Below, in pieces: positions 1 through 9,197 of a DNA stretch of 64,000 nucleotides. The notes below the pieces were generated by a model that worked only from the letters and a program-made list of their open reading frames with translations, ran no database searches and was not told where the DNA came from. The DNA lies in assembly GCA_024235935.1 (NCBI GenBank), contig JACKLL010000007.1, positions 1 to 64,000 on the forward strand, read 5' to 3'. Source of the DNA: Rhodoferax sp. Its GTDB lineage: Bacteria > Pseudomonadota > Gammaproteobacteria > Burkholderiales > Burkholderiaceae_C. Numbering within the stretch: the first letter of the stretch is position 1; every line of letters begins with the position of its first letter. Made by a program: the position numbers and the translations under genes.

Positions 1-798
1 CTGCAGCGCCTCATGCAGGGCGCGACGCGCCATGCCCAGCGCCGCGCCAGCCACCGAGGCACGGAAGATGTCCAGCGTCTGCATCGCCAGCTTGAAGCCG
101 GCATCCCGTGCGCCGAGTTGCGCGCTGGCAGGAATGCGGCAGTTGCCAAAGCGCAGCGTGGCCAGCGGATGCGGCGCCATCACATGCAGATGCTCCGAAT
201 CGTCCAGCCCCGGTCGGTCGGCATCGACGATGAAGGCGGTGATGCCGCGGGTTCCCCGGGCCATGTCGGTCTTGGCGAACACGCAGTAGTAGTCGGCGAT
301 GCCGCCATTGCTGATCCAGGTCTTGACGCCGTCGAGCACGTAATCGGCGCCGTCCTCCCGCGCCGTGGTCGCCATCGCGCCGACATCGGATCCGGCCTCT
401 GGCTCGCTGAGCGCGAACGCGGCGATCTTCGCGCCACTGGCCACGTCGCTCAGGTAGTCCGCCTGCTGCTGCGGCGTTCCGGCCAGCGTGATGGCACCAC
501 TGCCCAGACCCTGCATCGCGAACGCGAAGTCGGCCAGCGGCGAATGAAAGGCCAGCGTCTCGCGCAGGATCACCAGCGCGCGCGAATCGAGTTTCTCCAG
601 CGCACCGCCAAAGGCCTGCGGCACGCAATAGCGCAACCAGCCGGCATCGCCCAGCAGCCGCACCCAGTGCCGGCAGGCGGTACGGTCGTCCGCCTCGTCG
701 ACCTGCTGTGCGGGTGCCCAGGCCACCAGCCGCTGTGCCAGCTCCAGATGCTGTGGCGTGAAGAACGGCAGCGCGAACTGCTCTGTCGTGGCCGGCAT
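1..798 (-). CDS. Acyl-CoA dehydrogenase family protein (3' end outside window)
   Basis: FAD-dependent dehydrogenase expected to oxidise an acyl-CoA. 266 codons are visible; the C-terminal helical domain, with the catalytic base, lies beyond base 1. The family signature SEPEAGSD is at residues 131-138, followed by the beta-domain motif TWISNG. The ATG at 798 is three bases after the enoyl-CoA hydratase stop, so the two are translationally close and probably co-transcribed. Together with the upstream flavin monooxygenase this suggests ring-reduced aromatic-CoA breakdown. The exact substrate cannot be read from the sequence. Confidence 0.88.
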   Translation of the reverse strand, partial: MPATTEQFALPFFTPQHLELAQRLVAWAPAQQVDEADDRTACRHWVRLLGDAGWLRYCVPQAFGGALEKLDSRALVILRETLAFHSPLADFAFAMQGLGSGAITLAGTPQQQADYLSDVASGAKIAAFALSEPEAGSDVGAMATTAREDGADYVLDGVKTWISNGGIADYYCVFAKTDMARGTRGITAFIVDADRPGLDDSEHLHVMAPHPLATLRFGNCRIPASAQLGARDAGFKLAMQTLDIFRASVAGAALGMARRALHEALQ

Positions 799-801
799 GG
801 C

Positions 802-1656
802 TCAGTTTCCCTCGAACACCGGCCGCGCCTTGGCGGCGAAGGCCTCGTAGGCGCGCGTGAAGTCCTGCGTCTGCATGCAGATCGCCTGGGCCTGCGCCTC
901 GGCCTCGACCGCCTGCTCGATGGTCATCGCCCATTCCTGTTGCAGCATGGTCTTGGTCATGGCATGGGCGAAAGTCGGGCCGGCGGCCAGTTCGGCGGCA
1001 AAGGCCTGGGCGTGCGCCAGCAGATCGGCCGGCGCGACCAGCGCACTGAAGAAGCCCCAGGCCAGGCCCTCCTGCGCCGTCATCGCGCGCCCGCTGAACA
1101 GCAGCTCGCTGGCCCGCCCCTGGCCGATCACGCGCGGCAGCAAGGCACAGGCGCCCATGTCGGCGCCGGCCAGCCCGACCCGCGTGAACAGGAAGGCCGT
1201 GCGGGCCGCGGCCGTGCCATAGCGGATGTCGCAGGCCAGCGCCATCATCGCGCCGGCGCCGGCGCAGATGCCGTCGATGGCACCGATCACTGGCTGCGGG
1301 CAATTGCGCATGGTCTTGACCAGTTCGCCGGTCATGCGTGTGAACTCGAGCAGCTCGGGCATCGACATCTTCGTCAGCGGGCCGATGATCTCGTGCACGT
1401 CGCCACCGGAACAGAAGTTGCCGCCCGAACCGGTGACCACGACCGCCTTGACGTCGACACTGCGGCGCAGGCTGTCGAACAGCTGGCCGAGCTCGGCGTA
1501 GGAGTCGAAGGTCAGCGGATTCTTGCGCTCGGGACGGCTGAGCGTGATGGTGCCCACGCCGCCCTCGAACGACCATGCGAAATGGCGCGCCTGGTAGGCG
1601 GCGGTGGCTTCGAAACGGCCGCGCATGGGGTTGTCGGCGCCGATGTAATGCTTCAT
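802..1656 (-). CDS. Enoyl-CoA hydratase/isomerase family protein
   Basis: Crotonase-fold protein of 284 aa, predicted to hydrate or isomerise an unsaturated acyl-CoA in the cytoplasm. An oxyanion-hole segment (SGGDVHEI) lies near residue 82 and a second glycine-rich segment ([19 protein letters not shown]) near residue 125. The ATG at 1656 overlaps the MarR stop in an ATGA arrangement, so translation is probably coupled. It lies in the monooxygenase-MarR-hydratase-dehydrogenase operon, which resembles 2-aminobenzoyl-CoA-type degradation clusters. The role is inferred from fold and context. Confidence 0.88.
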   Translation of the reverse strand: MKHYIGADNPMRGRFEATAAYQARHFAWSFEGGVGTITLSRPERKNPLTFDSYAELGQLFDSLRRSVDVKAVVVTGSGGNFCSGGDVHEIIGPLTKMSMPELLEFTRMTGELVKTMRNCPQPVIGAIDGICAGAGAMMALACDIRYGTAAARTAFLFTRVGLAGADMGACALLPRVIGQGRASELLFSGRAMTAQEGLAWGFFSALVAPADLLAHAQAFAAELAAGPTFAHAMTKTMLQQEWAMTIEQAVEAEAQAQAICMQTQDFTRAYEAFAAKARPVFEGN

Positions 1657-2141
1657 GGTGTGTCCTTGGTACGGTTCTGGCTGTGCTGCTTGACCTTGCC
1701 GAGCAGCCGGTGCAGGCTGTCCTGTTCGCGCTCGCTCAAGGCACCGAAGGCATCCACCACCCAGGCCTCGTGGGCATGCGCCATGTCGGCGAACTGCGCC
1801 CGGCCCTTGGGGGTCAGCCGCACGCGGTAGGCGCGCCGGTCGCCGGGCACCGGCACCCGTTCGACCAGATCCTCCTGCACCAGCTGGTCGGTGATGCCGG
1901 TGACGTTGCCACCGGTGACCATCATGCGGCGCGACAACTCGTTCATCTTCAGCCCGTCGGGCGCACGTTCGAGCTGCGCCATCAGGTCGAAGCGCGGCAG
2001 CGTCATCTCGAAGTCCTCGCGCAGCGCGCCGCGGATGCGGGTTTCGATCAGCTGCGTGCAGGTCAGCAGGCGCAGCCACAGCCGCAGCGCCTGCGGATGT
2101 TCAGCGGCACTGGTACCGGCCAGTCGTGCTTCCTGGTCCAT
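1653..2141 (-). CDS. MarR family transcriptional regulator
   Basis: Winged-helix regulator of 162 aa. The recognition region is residues ~60-100 ([22 protein letters not shown]), followed by the wing around [11 protein letters not shown]. MarR proteins of this context usually repress aromatic-acid operons and release DNA when a CoA thioester or free acid binds. The gene is the second of its operon: one base after the monooxygenase stop and overlapping the hydratase start by four bases, so it should be autoregulated. The likely target is the palindrome at 4582-4595. The ligand is not predictable from sequence. Confidence 0.9.
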   Translation of the reverse strand: MDQEARLAGTSAAEHPQALRLWLRLLTCTQLIETRIRGALREDFEMTLPRFDLMAQLERAPDGLKMNELSRRMMVTGGNVTGITDQLVQEDLVERVPVPGDRRAYRVRLTPKGRAQFADMAHAHEAWVVDAFGALSEREQDSLHRLLGKVKQHSQNRTKDTP

Positions 2142-2142
2142 G

Positions 2143-4572
2143 TCAGAAACCCTGGGCCTTGGCAGCTGCGTCGGCCGCGGCAACGGCTGCGCCGCCCGCC
2201 TGTTGCTGCTGCTTGCCGACCTCGCGATAGAGCTGGTCTCGGCCGCTCCAGTACGGACGCGGCCACTGCACCTGCGCAGACTGCAGCGCCGCCGTCTCGT
2301 GCAACGTCCAGGCCGGGTCGGCCAGGTGCGGCCGGGCGATGGCGCAAAGGTCGGCGCGGCCGGCGGCGATGATGCTGTTGACCTGGTCGGCCTGCGTGAT
2401 GGCGCCGACGGCCATGGTGCGGATGCCGGCCTCGTTGCGGATGCGGTCGGCGAATGGCGTCTGGTACATGCGCCCGTACACCGGCTTCGCATCGCGCGAG
2501 GTCTGCCCGGACGAGACGTCGATGATGTCGCACCCGGCCTGCTTGAACAGGCGTGCGATCTGCACCGCATCATCGGCGTCGGTGCCGCCGGCCACCCAGT
2601 CGTGCGCCGAAATGCGCACGCCCAGGGGTTTGTCCTCGGGCCAGGCCGCGCGCATGGCACGAAACACCTCGAGCGGGAAGCGGCAGCGGTTCTCCAGCCC
2701 CGCGCGCCCTGCACCGCCATAGTCGTCGGTGCGCCGGTTGGTCAACGGGCTGATGAAGCTCGCCAGCAGGTAGCCGTGGGCGCAGTGCAACTCCAGCCAG
2801 TCGAACCCGGCCGCGGCCGCGCGCCGGGTCGAGGCCACGAATGCGTCGCGGATACGGTCCATGTCGGCACGGGTCATGGCGGCCGGCACCTGGTTCTGCG
2901 GGCCATAGGCCACGCTGCTGGCCGCCAGCAGTGGCCAGTTGGCAACCGGTCCGTCGGCCGGCAGCGGCTCATCGGCCTGCTCCCAGCCGACCTGGGTCGA
3001 GCCCTTGGGACCGCTGTGCCCGAGCTGCAGACCGATCAGTGCCGTGCTCTGTCCATGCACGAAGTCAACGATGCGGCGCAGGCCCGCCTCCTGCGCGTCG
3101 TTCCACAGTCCGGTGCAGCCCGGCGTGATGCGGCCCTCGGGCGTGGGACTGGTCATCTCGACCATCACCAGCGCCGCGCCCCCCAGCGCCCGTGCGCCCA
3201 GGTGCACCAGGTGAAAGTCCTGCACCACGCCATCGACCGCGCTGTAGGTGGCCATCGGCGAGACAACGATGCGGTTCTTGAGCCGCGCGCCCCGCAGCTG
3301 CAGCGGCAGCAGCATCGGCGGCAAGGCCGGCACTACGGCGGGCGCATCCACCGCAGGCGAATCCGTGCCATCGGGTCGCGGCAGGTGGCGGGCCATCCAG
3401 GCCTCGAAGTCACCCAGCCAGCGCGCATCGCGCAGGCGCAGGTTCTCGTGGCTGATGCGCTGCGAGCGGGTCAGCAGCGAGTAGGCGAACTGCTCGATCG
3501 GCATGTCGACATAGCGGCTCACGTTCTCGAACCATTCGGTCGAATTGCGCGCCGCGTTCTGGATCTTCAGCACCTCGACGCTGCGCCGGTCCTCGTACTG
3601 CTGCAGCACGGCATCCATGGCCGGCGAGGCACCGGCCTGGGCGAAGGTGTCGGCCAGGTCGATCGCGTCCTCCAGCGCCAGCTTGGTGCCACTGCCGATC
3701 GAGAAATGTGCGGTATGGGCGGCATCGCCCATCAGCACGACCGGCACCCGGCCGTGCGGCAGGTCCACGTGGTGGACCCAGGTCTTGCACATCACGCGCG
3801 GAAAGCGGATCCAGTTGGCCGAGCCGCGCAGATGGGTCGCGTTGTTGATCAGTGCATGGCCGTCGAGGTAGCGCGCGAACAGTCGCTCGCAAAAGCCGAT
3901 CGCCTCGGCCGGTTCCATGTCCTGCAGGCCATGGGCCTCCCAGACCGACTGCGGCGTCTCGACGATGAAGGTTGATGTCTGGTCGTCGAACTTGTAGGCA
4001 TGGGCCTGGAACCAGCCATGTTCGGTTTGCTCGAAAGCAAACGTAAAAGCGTCGAAGGTCTTGTGCGTTCCCAGCCAGACGAAGCGGCACATCCGGGTAT
4101 CGATGTCGGGCTGGAACACGTCGGCGTAGCGGGTGCGGATACGGCTGTTCAAACCGTCGCTGGCAATCACCAGGTCGGCTCCAAACTCCGTCGCCAGTGC
4201 CTGGTCATCGCGCACTTCGCGCTCGAACACCAGTTCCACACCGACCTGCAGGCAGCGTTCCTGCAGGATGTTGAGCAGGTGCTTGCGGCCGATGCCGCAA
4301 AAGCCGTGTCCCCCCGACCGTACACTGCGCCCGCGGAAAAACACCTCGATATCGTCCCAATGGTTCAGTGCGTCGCCGATCAGCCGGCCGCTGGGCGGAT
4401 CGGCCCGGTGCAGGTTGTCCAGTGTCTGGTCCGACAGCACCACGCCCCAACCGAAGGTGTCGAAAGGGCGGTTGCGTTCGACCACGACCACGCGGTGGGC
4501 CGGATCCTGCTGCTTCATCAGCAGCCCGAAGTACAGGCCCGCCGGACCTCCACCGATGCACAGGATATTCAT
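2143..4572 (-). CDS. Bifunctional FAD monooxygenase / old-yellow-enzyme fusion (2-aminobenzoyl-CoA or salicylyl-CoA type)
   Basis: An 809-aa two-domain flavoprotein. The N-terminal half is an aromatic hydroxylase with the FAD fingerprint GGGPAGL at residues 7-13 and the second FAD motif [14 protein letters not shown] near residue 280. From about residue 405 a TIM-barrel OYE domain follows ([30 protein letters not shown]). This fusion is the architecture of Azoarcus 2-aminobenzoyl-CoA monooxygenase/reductase. Homologues are often named salicylyl-CoA 5-hydroxylase/oxidoreductase. I chose the ATG at 4572 rather than a start 12 codons upstream because the FAD fold begins immediately after it. No CoA ligase is adjacent in the window, so anthraniloyl-CoA versus salicylyl-CoA is undecided. 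Confidence 0.87.
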   Translation of the reverse strand: MNILCIGGGPAGLYFGLLMKQQDPAHRVVVVERNRPFDTFGWGVVLSDQTLDNLHRADPPSGRLIGDALNHWDDIEVFFRGRSVRSGGHGFCGIGRKHLLNILQERCLQVGVELVFEREVRDDQALATEFGADLVIASDGLNSRIRTRYADVFQPDIDTRMCRFVWLGTHKTFDAFTFAFEQTEHGWFQAHAYKFDDQTSTFIVETPQSVWEAHGLQDMEPAEAIGFCERLFARYLDGHALINNATHLRGSANWIRFPRVMCKTWVHHVDLPHGRVPVVLMGDAAHTAHFSIGSGTKLALEDAIDLADTFAQAGASPAMDAVLQQYEDRRSVEVLKIQNAARNSTEWFENVSRYVDMPIEQFAYSLLTRSQRISHENLRLRDARWLGDFEAWMARHLPRPDGTDSPAVDAPAVVPALPPMLLPLQLRGARLKNRIVVSPMATYSAVDGVVQDFHLVHLGARALGGAALVMVEMTSPTPEGRITPGCTGLWNDAQEAGLRRIVDFVHGQSTALIGLQLGHSGPKGSTQVGWEQADEPLPADGPVANWPLLAASSVAYGPQNQVPAAMTRADMDRIRDAFVASTRRAAAAGFDWLELHCAHGYLLASFISPLTNRRTDDYGGAGRAGLENRCRFPLEVFRAMRAAWPEDKPLGVRISAHDWVAGGTDADDAVQIARLFKQAGCDIIDVSSGQTSRDAKPVYGRMYQTPFADRIRNEAGIRTMAVGAITQADQVNSIIAAGRADLCAIARPHLADPAWTLHETAALQSAQVQWPRPYWSGRDQLYREVGKQQQQAGGAAVAAADAAAKAQGF

Positions 4573-4573
4573 G

Positions 4574-4608
4574 GAAAAATAGTTTACGCCTAAACAAATT
4601 ACTGTCAA
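4574..4608 (-). promoter_or_regulatory. Sigma-70 promoter overlapped by MarR-type operator
   Basis: On the minus strand a perfect -35 TTGACA (4603-4608) is followed after 16 bases by TAAACT (4581-4586), 4/6 to the -10 consensus. A perfect palindrome GTTTA-CGCC-TAAAC (4582-4595) covers spacer and -10, as expected for MarR repression. The predicted start of transcription is only 2-3 bases before the ATG at 4572, and no Shine-Dalgarno is visible, so the message may be leaderless. Confidence 0.65.
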
Positions 4609-4697
4609 GCAGGGTCGACACCCGCTGCCCTGCCTGGTGTCAGGGTCTCACTTTCGGCGGATTGACGAATCTCCCCACGCTGGCAGAATTTGTCCGC

Positions 4698-5963
4698 ATG
4701 GAACAGTTGATCCGAAGCGCCGAGTCGCAGCTCGCGCGGCTGAATGTCCCCTTGACCTTGCGTTTGCCCGGCGGCCAGGTGCTCGGGCACGGTGCGGCCG
4801 ATGTCACACTGGAGTTCTCCCGCTGGCCGGCCGTGGCTCTGCTGGCCGCCGGCCAGATCGGCAAGATTGCCGAAGGCTTCGTCGAAGACCGCATCCGCAT
4901 CGAAGGCGCCATGCGCGACGTGATGAACGTCGCCGCCCGCCTGGTGCCTGGCTCGCCGGTGCCGGAAACCAGCAGCCTGTGGCAACGCATCTGGCGCCGC
5001 ACCCGGTCGGCCGCCGTCCATTCGATTGAACGCGACGCGGCGCAGATCCAGTTCCACTACGACGTCAGCGACGACTTCTATGCCTTGTGGCTGGATCCGA
5101 AGCGGGTCTATTCCTGTGCCTATTTCGCCGACCCGTCGATGACGCTGGACCAGGCGCAGGAAGCCAAGCTCGACCATATCTGCCGCAAGCTGATGCTGCA
5201 GCCCGGCGAGCGCTTCCTGGACATCGGCTCCGGCTGGGGTGCGCTGCTGCTATGGGCGGCCGAACATTACGGCGTCGACGCCACTGGCATCACCTTGTCG
5301 AAGAACCAGCACGCGCATGTCACTCGCCTGATTGCCGACAAGGGCTTGCAGTCACGGGTGCGGGTGGACCTGTGCGACTACCGCGATCTGCCGGTCGGTC
5401 CCGGCTACGACAAGATCGCATCGGTCGGCATGATCGAGCATGTCGGGCAGGCCAACCTTGGCGCCTATTTCGCCAAGATCCATACGCTGCTGACACCCGG
5501 CGGACTGGTGCTCAACCACGGCATCACCGCCGCCAGCCCGCAGGCCGGACAACTCGGGGCCGGTATCGGCGACTTCATCGAGAAGTACATCTTTCCGGGC
5601 GGCGAGCTGCTGCACGTGAGCCATCTGCTGCGCGAGGGTGCGGCCGCCGGGCTGGAAATGCTCGACACCGAGAACCTGCGTCCGCACTACGGGCGCACCT
5701 TGTGGGCCTGGTCCGACGCACTCGAATCGCAACTCGATGCCGCGCTGGTGGCGCTGCGCTCCAACGGCAGTTCGCAGGTCCAGGCCGAGCGGATGCTGCG
5801 GGCCTACCGCTTGTACCTGGCGGGCAGCGCCATGAGTTTCGAGCGCGGCTGGCTGGCCCTGCACCAGATGCTGGCCGCCCGGCCGGCCGGGACGAACCGT
5901 TACAACGATCCGCCCGGCGCACAGTCACCGTATCCGTTCACGCGCAAATACATGTACGCTTGA
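4698..5963 (+). CDS. Cyclopropane-fatty-acid synthase-like SAM methyltransferase
   Basis: A 421-aa protein of the Cfa/mycolic-acid-synthase family, which transfers a methylene from S-adenosylmethionine to unsaturated phospholipid acyl chains at the membrane. Residues ~1-100 form an SCP2-like lipid-binding region. The SAM site LDIGSGWGALLLW lies near residue 175, followed by family motifs (GITLSKNQ, ASVGMIEHVG, EKYIFPGGELL). It diverges from the aromatic-CoA operon, and its ATG has no strong ribosome-binding site. Fatty-acid cyclopropanation is a family inference; other lipid methylations are possible. Confidence 0.85.
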   Translation: MEQLIRSAESQLARLNVPLTLRLPGGQVLGHGAADVTLEFSRWPAVALLAAGQIGKIAEGFVEDRIRIEGAMRDVMNVAARLVPGSPVPETSSLWQRIWRRTRSAAVHSIERDAAQIQFHYDVSDDFYALWLDPKRVYSCAYFADPSMTLDQAQEAKLDHICRKLMLQPGERFLDIGSGWGALLLWAAEHYGVDATGITLSKNQHAHVTRLIADKGLQSRVRVDLCDYRDLPVGPGYDKIASVGMIEHVGQANLGAYFAKIHTLLTPGGLVLNHGITAASPQAGQLGAGIGDFIEKYIFPGGELLHVSHLLREGAAAGLEMLDTENLRPHYGRTLWAWSDALESQLDAALVALRSNGSSQVQAERMLRAYRLYLAGSAMSFERGWLALHQMLAARPAGTNRYNDPPGAQSPYPFTRKYMYA

Positions 5964-6023
5964 GGCATGGGCCGCCGCCGTGGCGGGCCGGAACCTACCA
6001 TCGGCCTTTGTCGGCCCGACACC

Positions 6024-6341
6024 ATGTTGTACATCTTCAAATCCAAGGCTGCAGGCGACCTGATCCTGCTTGAGGCCAATGGCGAACGCATCCTGCAGAT
6101 CATCGGCAAGGAGCCTGCGGCCAAGGGCATCATCCTGCCGGAACAGATGCCGGCCGCCATCGCCGCCCTGGAAAAGGCGATCGCGCGGGCCGAAGCCGCA
6201 CCCGACAAGGCTGCCGAACCCGACGGCGGCAATGACATCCCCGCGGCCGATAGGGTGACGCTGCGCCAGCGCGCCGTTCCGTTTCTGGAGATGCTGCGCC
6301 GCTGCCATTCGGCGGAGAAGGAAATCGTCTGGGGGGTGTGA
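6024..6341 (+). CDS. DUF1840 domain-containing protein
   Basis: Conserved 105-aa protein seen mainly in betaproteobacteria, of unknown function. The ATG at 6024 gives the usual N-terminus MLYIFKSKAAGD. An in-frame ATG 19 codons upstream would add an unrelated low-complexity leader. The central part is helical and alanine-rich, the C-terminus carries conserved aromatic and charged residues (FLEMLRRCHSAEKEIVWG). It lies 60 bases after the methyltransferase on the same strand and may be co-transcribed with it. Confidence 0.85.
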   Translation: MLYIFKSKAAGDLILLEANGERILQIIGKEPAAKGIILPEQMPAAIAALEKAIARAEAAPDKAAEPDGGNDIPAADRVTLRQRAVPFLEMLRRCHSAEKEIVWGV

Positions 6342-6356
6342 GCCGCCAACCGCGCT

Positions 6357-6746
6357 TCAGCCGCGCCTGCCAAAGACGGCCAGTGCATCCCGGCAGGCCA
6401 TGCCGGACGCAAGTCCGGTCGCAAGAGCCAGCGGATTCGCGTAGCTGAGCACACCGGTCTCCAGTGTGCTGTGCGCCTCGCCGATGCGCGCCGTCATGTG
6501 CGAGACGGTGCAGGCCGCCAGCCCATGTGCCTGCAACTGCGCCAGTGCGACCAGGCCTGCGCGGTCGAGACCGACACCGGCATCGTTGAATATGCTCAGA
6601 AGTGGCCGCGCCGCGATCGCGTAACGCGCCGAACTGGCGCCACCGTGCGAACCACTGACCGCCAGGCAACCGGCATCGGCCGGTCCCAGTTCGGTGATCG
6701 AGTCCACCACGCGCAGCGGCGGAACCGCAGGCGGGTCAGTCGGCAA
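6357..6746 (-). CDS. Conserved hypothetical protein downstream of TctC
   Basis: About 129 aa from a TTG at 6746 that overlaps the TctC stop by 11 bases. An internal GTG at 6710 is the alternative start, and no ATG fits. Visible patches are VVDSITELG, SGSHGGASSARYA, FNDAGVGLDRAGL, VSHMTARIG and ASGMACRDAL. The glycine and hydroxyl-rich loops suggest a small soluble enzyme or ligand-binding protein, but I do not recognise the fold. The tight coupling with the transporter binding protein suggests a role in using the same organic-acid ligand. Confidence 0.6.
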   Translation of the reverse strand: MPTDPPAVPPLRVVDSITELGPADAGCLAVSGSHGGASSARYAIAARPLLSIFNDAGVGLDRAGLVALAQLQAHGLAACTVSHMTARIGEAHSTLETGVLSYANPLALATGLASGMACRDALAVFGRRG

Positions 6747-7722
6747 ACTGCCTGGCCGCCTCGATGACCGGCTTGAGCTTGGCCATCTCCGCGGCAACAA
6801 AGGCCTTGTGGGCCGCAGGCTCGACCCGGTTGTCGGTCACGATCAACGCGCCCAGGGCCTCCTGTTTCTTGACGAAGTCGGGGTCCTTGAGCGCCAGCTT
6901 GAGTGCGTCGTTAAGCTGTTTCGTGACCGCCGGCGGCGTGCCCTTGGGCGCGTACAGACCATGCCAGATGGTCAGGTTGAAGCCCTTGAGCCCCATCTCG
7001 CCAAGCGTCGGGTAGTCCTTGAGCAGCTTGTGGCCGGACAATGGCTTGGCCGTGGTGACCGCATAGGCCTTGACCCGGCCGGACTCGATCTGCTGCGTGG
7101 TATTGGTGGTCTGGTCGCACATCACGTCGACCTGCCCGCCCAGCAAGGCGTTCATCGCCGGCGCCGTGCCGCCATAGGGAATCGTGGTCATGGCTTCGGT
7201 GGCATTGACGGCCGACTGCCACATCAGGCTGCACAGATGCGAGGCCGAGCCCAGACCGGCATGGGCAATATTGAGCTTGCCGGCATTGGCCTTGATGTAG
7301 TTCTCGAAGTCGCGATAGGTGTTGGCCGGCAGCTGCGGCTTTCCGATCAGCGTCATCGGCACTTCGTTGACCATGCCCAGGAACTCGAAATCCTCCAGCG
7401 GCTTGTACTGGATCTTCTTGTACAGGGCCGGCGTGGCGGCCATGCCGATATGGAACAGCAGCAGCGTGTGTCCATCGGGCGCGGCCCGCGCGACCTTGGT
7501 GGCGCCGATCGTCCCACCGGCCCCTGCGGTGTTCTCGACCACGAAATTGGCGCTGCCCCCCATGGCCTTGCGCATGGACTCGGCGAGCTGGCGGGCCACC
7601 AGGTCGGTGGGGCCGCCGGCCGCAAACGGCACGACGATGGAAATCGGTCGCGAACCGGGAAAACTCTGGGCGCTGGCAGCCAGGGACACGGTCGCCAAGG
7701 CAATGGCAAGAAGTTGTTTCAT
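6736..7722 (-). CDS. Tripartite tricarboxylate transporter substrate-binding protein (Bug/TctC family)
   Basis: A 328-aa periplasmic binding protein. It has a signal peptide (KQLLAIALATVSLAASAQS) and the family N-terminal motif PISIVVPFAAGGPTD, which contacts the carboxylate ligand. GGTIGATKVARAAPDGHTLL and the GLGSAS and YGGTAP loops are also typical. These proteins capture mono- or dicarboxylates, amides or aromatic acids. No TctA or TctB membrane gene lies nearby, so it is an orphan, as is common in Bordetella and Cupriavidus relatives. The ligand is unknown. Confidence 0.9.
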   Translation of the reverse strand: MKQLLAIALATVSLAASAQSFPGSRPISIVVPFAAGGPTDLVARQLAESMRKAMGGSANFVVENTAGAGGTIGATKVARAAPDGHTLLLFHIGMAATPALYKKIQYKPLEDFEFLGMVNEVPMTLIGKPQLPANTYRDFENYIKANAGKLNIAHAGLGSASHLCSLMWQSAVNATEAMTTIPYGGTAPAMNALLGGQVDVMCDQTTNTTQQIESGRVKAYAVTTAKPLSGHKLLKDYPTLGEMGLKGFNLTIWHGLYAPKGTPPAVTKQLNDALKLALKDPDFVKKQEALGALIVTDNRVEPAAHKAFVAAEMAKLKPVIEAARQFAD

Positions 7723-7837
7723 GGGCAGGGATCCGGGGTGGAGGAGGCGCCAGTCTATGCAAATGCCAGCGCCGTCATATCAAGGAAAGTCCCAATAGGC
7801 AAACCGGCCCCGCTACCGGTCTGCGCCAGAGCGTCCC

Positions 7838-9088
7838 TCACTTGTAGCTGCGCGCGTCCTCGATCACCTTGCCGTCATTGGGCAAGCTGCCGGGCAACAG
7901 CACTTCCACATCCCCGCGCAGCTTGGTCACTTCGCGAATTGCCAGGCCGACTTTCTCGACCAGGCTGTCCGGGCCGGTGCAATGGGTCTCGATCCGCAGG
8001 GTCATTGTGTCGTTGGCCATCTCGCCGCTGACCACCAGGCGGGCCTTGACGATCTCGGGAAAGCGCCGGGTGATGGCATGCACCTGCCCCGGATGCACGA
8101 ACATGCCGCGCACCTTGGTGGTCTGGTCGGCCCGCCCCATCCAGCCCTTGATGCGGCTGTTGGTGCGCCCACTCGGGCAGCACCCCGGCAGGATGGCGCT
8201 CAGATCGCCGGTGCCGAAGCGCACCAGCGGATAGGCCGCATTGAGCGGGGTGACCACCAGTTCGCCGACCTCGCCGTCCGGGACCGGGTCACCGGTGCCC
8301 GGGCGCACGATCTCGACAATCACCGACTCGTCGAGCACCAGGCCTTCGCGCGCTGGCGTCTCGTAGGCGATCAGGCCCAGGTCGGCAGTGGCAAAACACT
8401 GGTAGCCGTCGATGCCGCGCGCCAGGAACCAGTCGCGCAGGCTGGGGGGAAAGGCCTCGCCGCCGAACAAGGCCTTGGTCACGCTGGGCAGGGCCACACC
8501 CAGTTCGGCGGCCTTCTCGACGATGATCTTCAGGAAACTCGGCGTTCCGATGTAGCCGGCCGGGCGCAGTTCCGCCATGGCCTGCACCTGCTGCTCGGTC
8601 TGGCCGGTACCGGCCGGAAACACCGTGCAGCCCAGGGCATGCGCACCGGTCTCCATCATCGAGCCTGCAGGAACGAAGTGGTAGCTGAAGCTGTTGTGGA
8701 TCAGCTCGCCGGGGCGAAAACCCGCCGCAAACATCGCGCGGGCCAGTCGCCAGTAGTCGCGCGCCGTGCCTTCAGGCTCATAGATCGGGCCCGGGCTGGC
8801 AAACACCCGCGGCATCGCCGCACCAAACCCGATCGCGGCAAAGCCGCCGAACACGGACTCGGCGCGCTGCGCCTGCTGGCGCGCGAGCAGCTCGTACTTG
8901 CGTGTCACCGGCAAGGCGGCCAGCGCCGCGCGGCTGGTGACCGTGCGCGCGTCCACACCGGCAAGAATCTCGGCAAAGGCCGGGCTGTGGATCTGGGCCT
9001 GTGCGACATGGCCGGGCAAGGCGGCCAGCAAGGCCGCTTCGCGCGCGGCAGGGTCACGGGTTTCCAGGGCGTCGTAGCATGCATTCAT
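7838..9088 (-). CDS. PaaK-like phenylacetate--CoA ligase family protein, divergent P-loop
   Basis: A 416-aa adenylate-forming protein resembling phenylacetate-CoA ligase. The Y/F-x-T-G-D motif appears as VRFGTGD near residue 280, then the hinge region GRADQTTKVRGMFVHP and a C-terminal lysine motif (NDGKVIEDAR). The usual Ser/Thr/Gly-rich phosphate loop is replaced by an ASPGPIYEPEGT stretch, so activity as an ATP-dependent ligase should not be assumed. It closes the ABC-transporter operon, 109 bases after livF. The ATG at 9088 is the first start giving the family N-terminus. Confidence 0.82.
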   Translation of the reverse strand: MNACYDALETRDPAAREAALLAALPGHVAQAQIHSPAFAEILAGVDARTVTSRAALAALPVTRKYELLARQQAQRAESVFGGFAAIGFGAAMPRVFASPGPIYEPEGTARDYWRLARAMFAAGFRPGELIHNSFSYHFVPAGSMMETGAHALGCTVFPAGTGQTEQQVQAMAELRPAGYIGTPSFLKIIVEKAAELGVALPSVTKALFGGEAFPPSLRDWFLARGIDGYQCFATADLGLIAYETPAREGLVLDESVIVEIVRPGTGDPVPDGEVGELVVTPLNAAYPLVRFGTGDLSAILPGCCPSGRTNSRIKGWMGRADQTTKVRGMFVHPGQVHAITRRFPEIVKARLVVSGEMANDTMTLRIETHCTGPDSLVEKVGLAIREVTKLRGDVEVLLPGSLPNDGKVIEDARSYK

Positions 9089-9197
9089 GGGATCGGGGCT
9101 CTTGTGGGTTGGACAGTGACCGGGTTCGGCAATGGACAGAGGCGATCGCAACCGGGGGCTGGATGCATCCCGTGCCGGTGCGGAATAGGCGTCGGAC

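Noticed and set aside
13..1830. 605-codon plus-strand frame
   Set aside because: Antisense to the acyl-CoA dehydrogenase, hydratase and MarR genes, all of which have recognisable motifs. No plausible protein features in the antisense frame.
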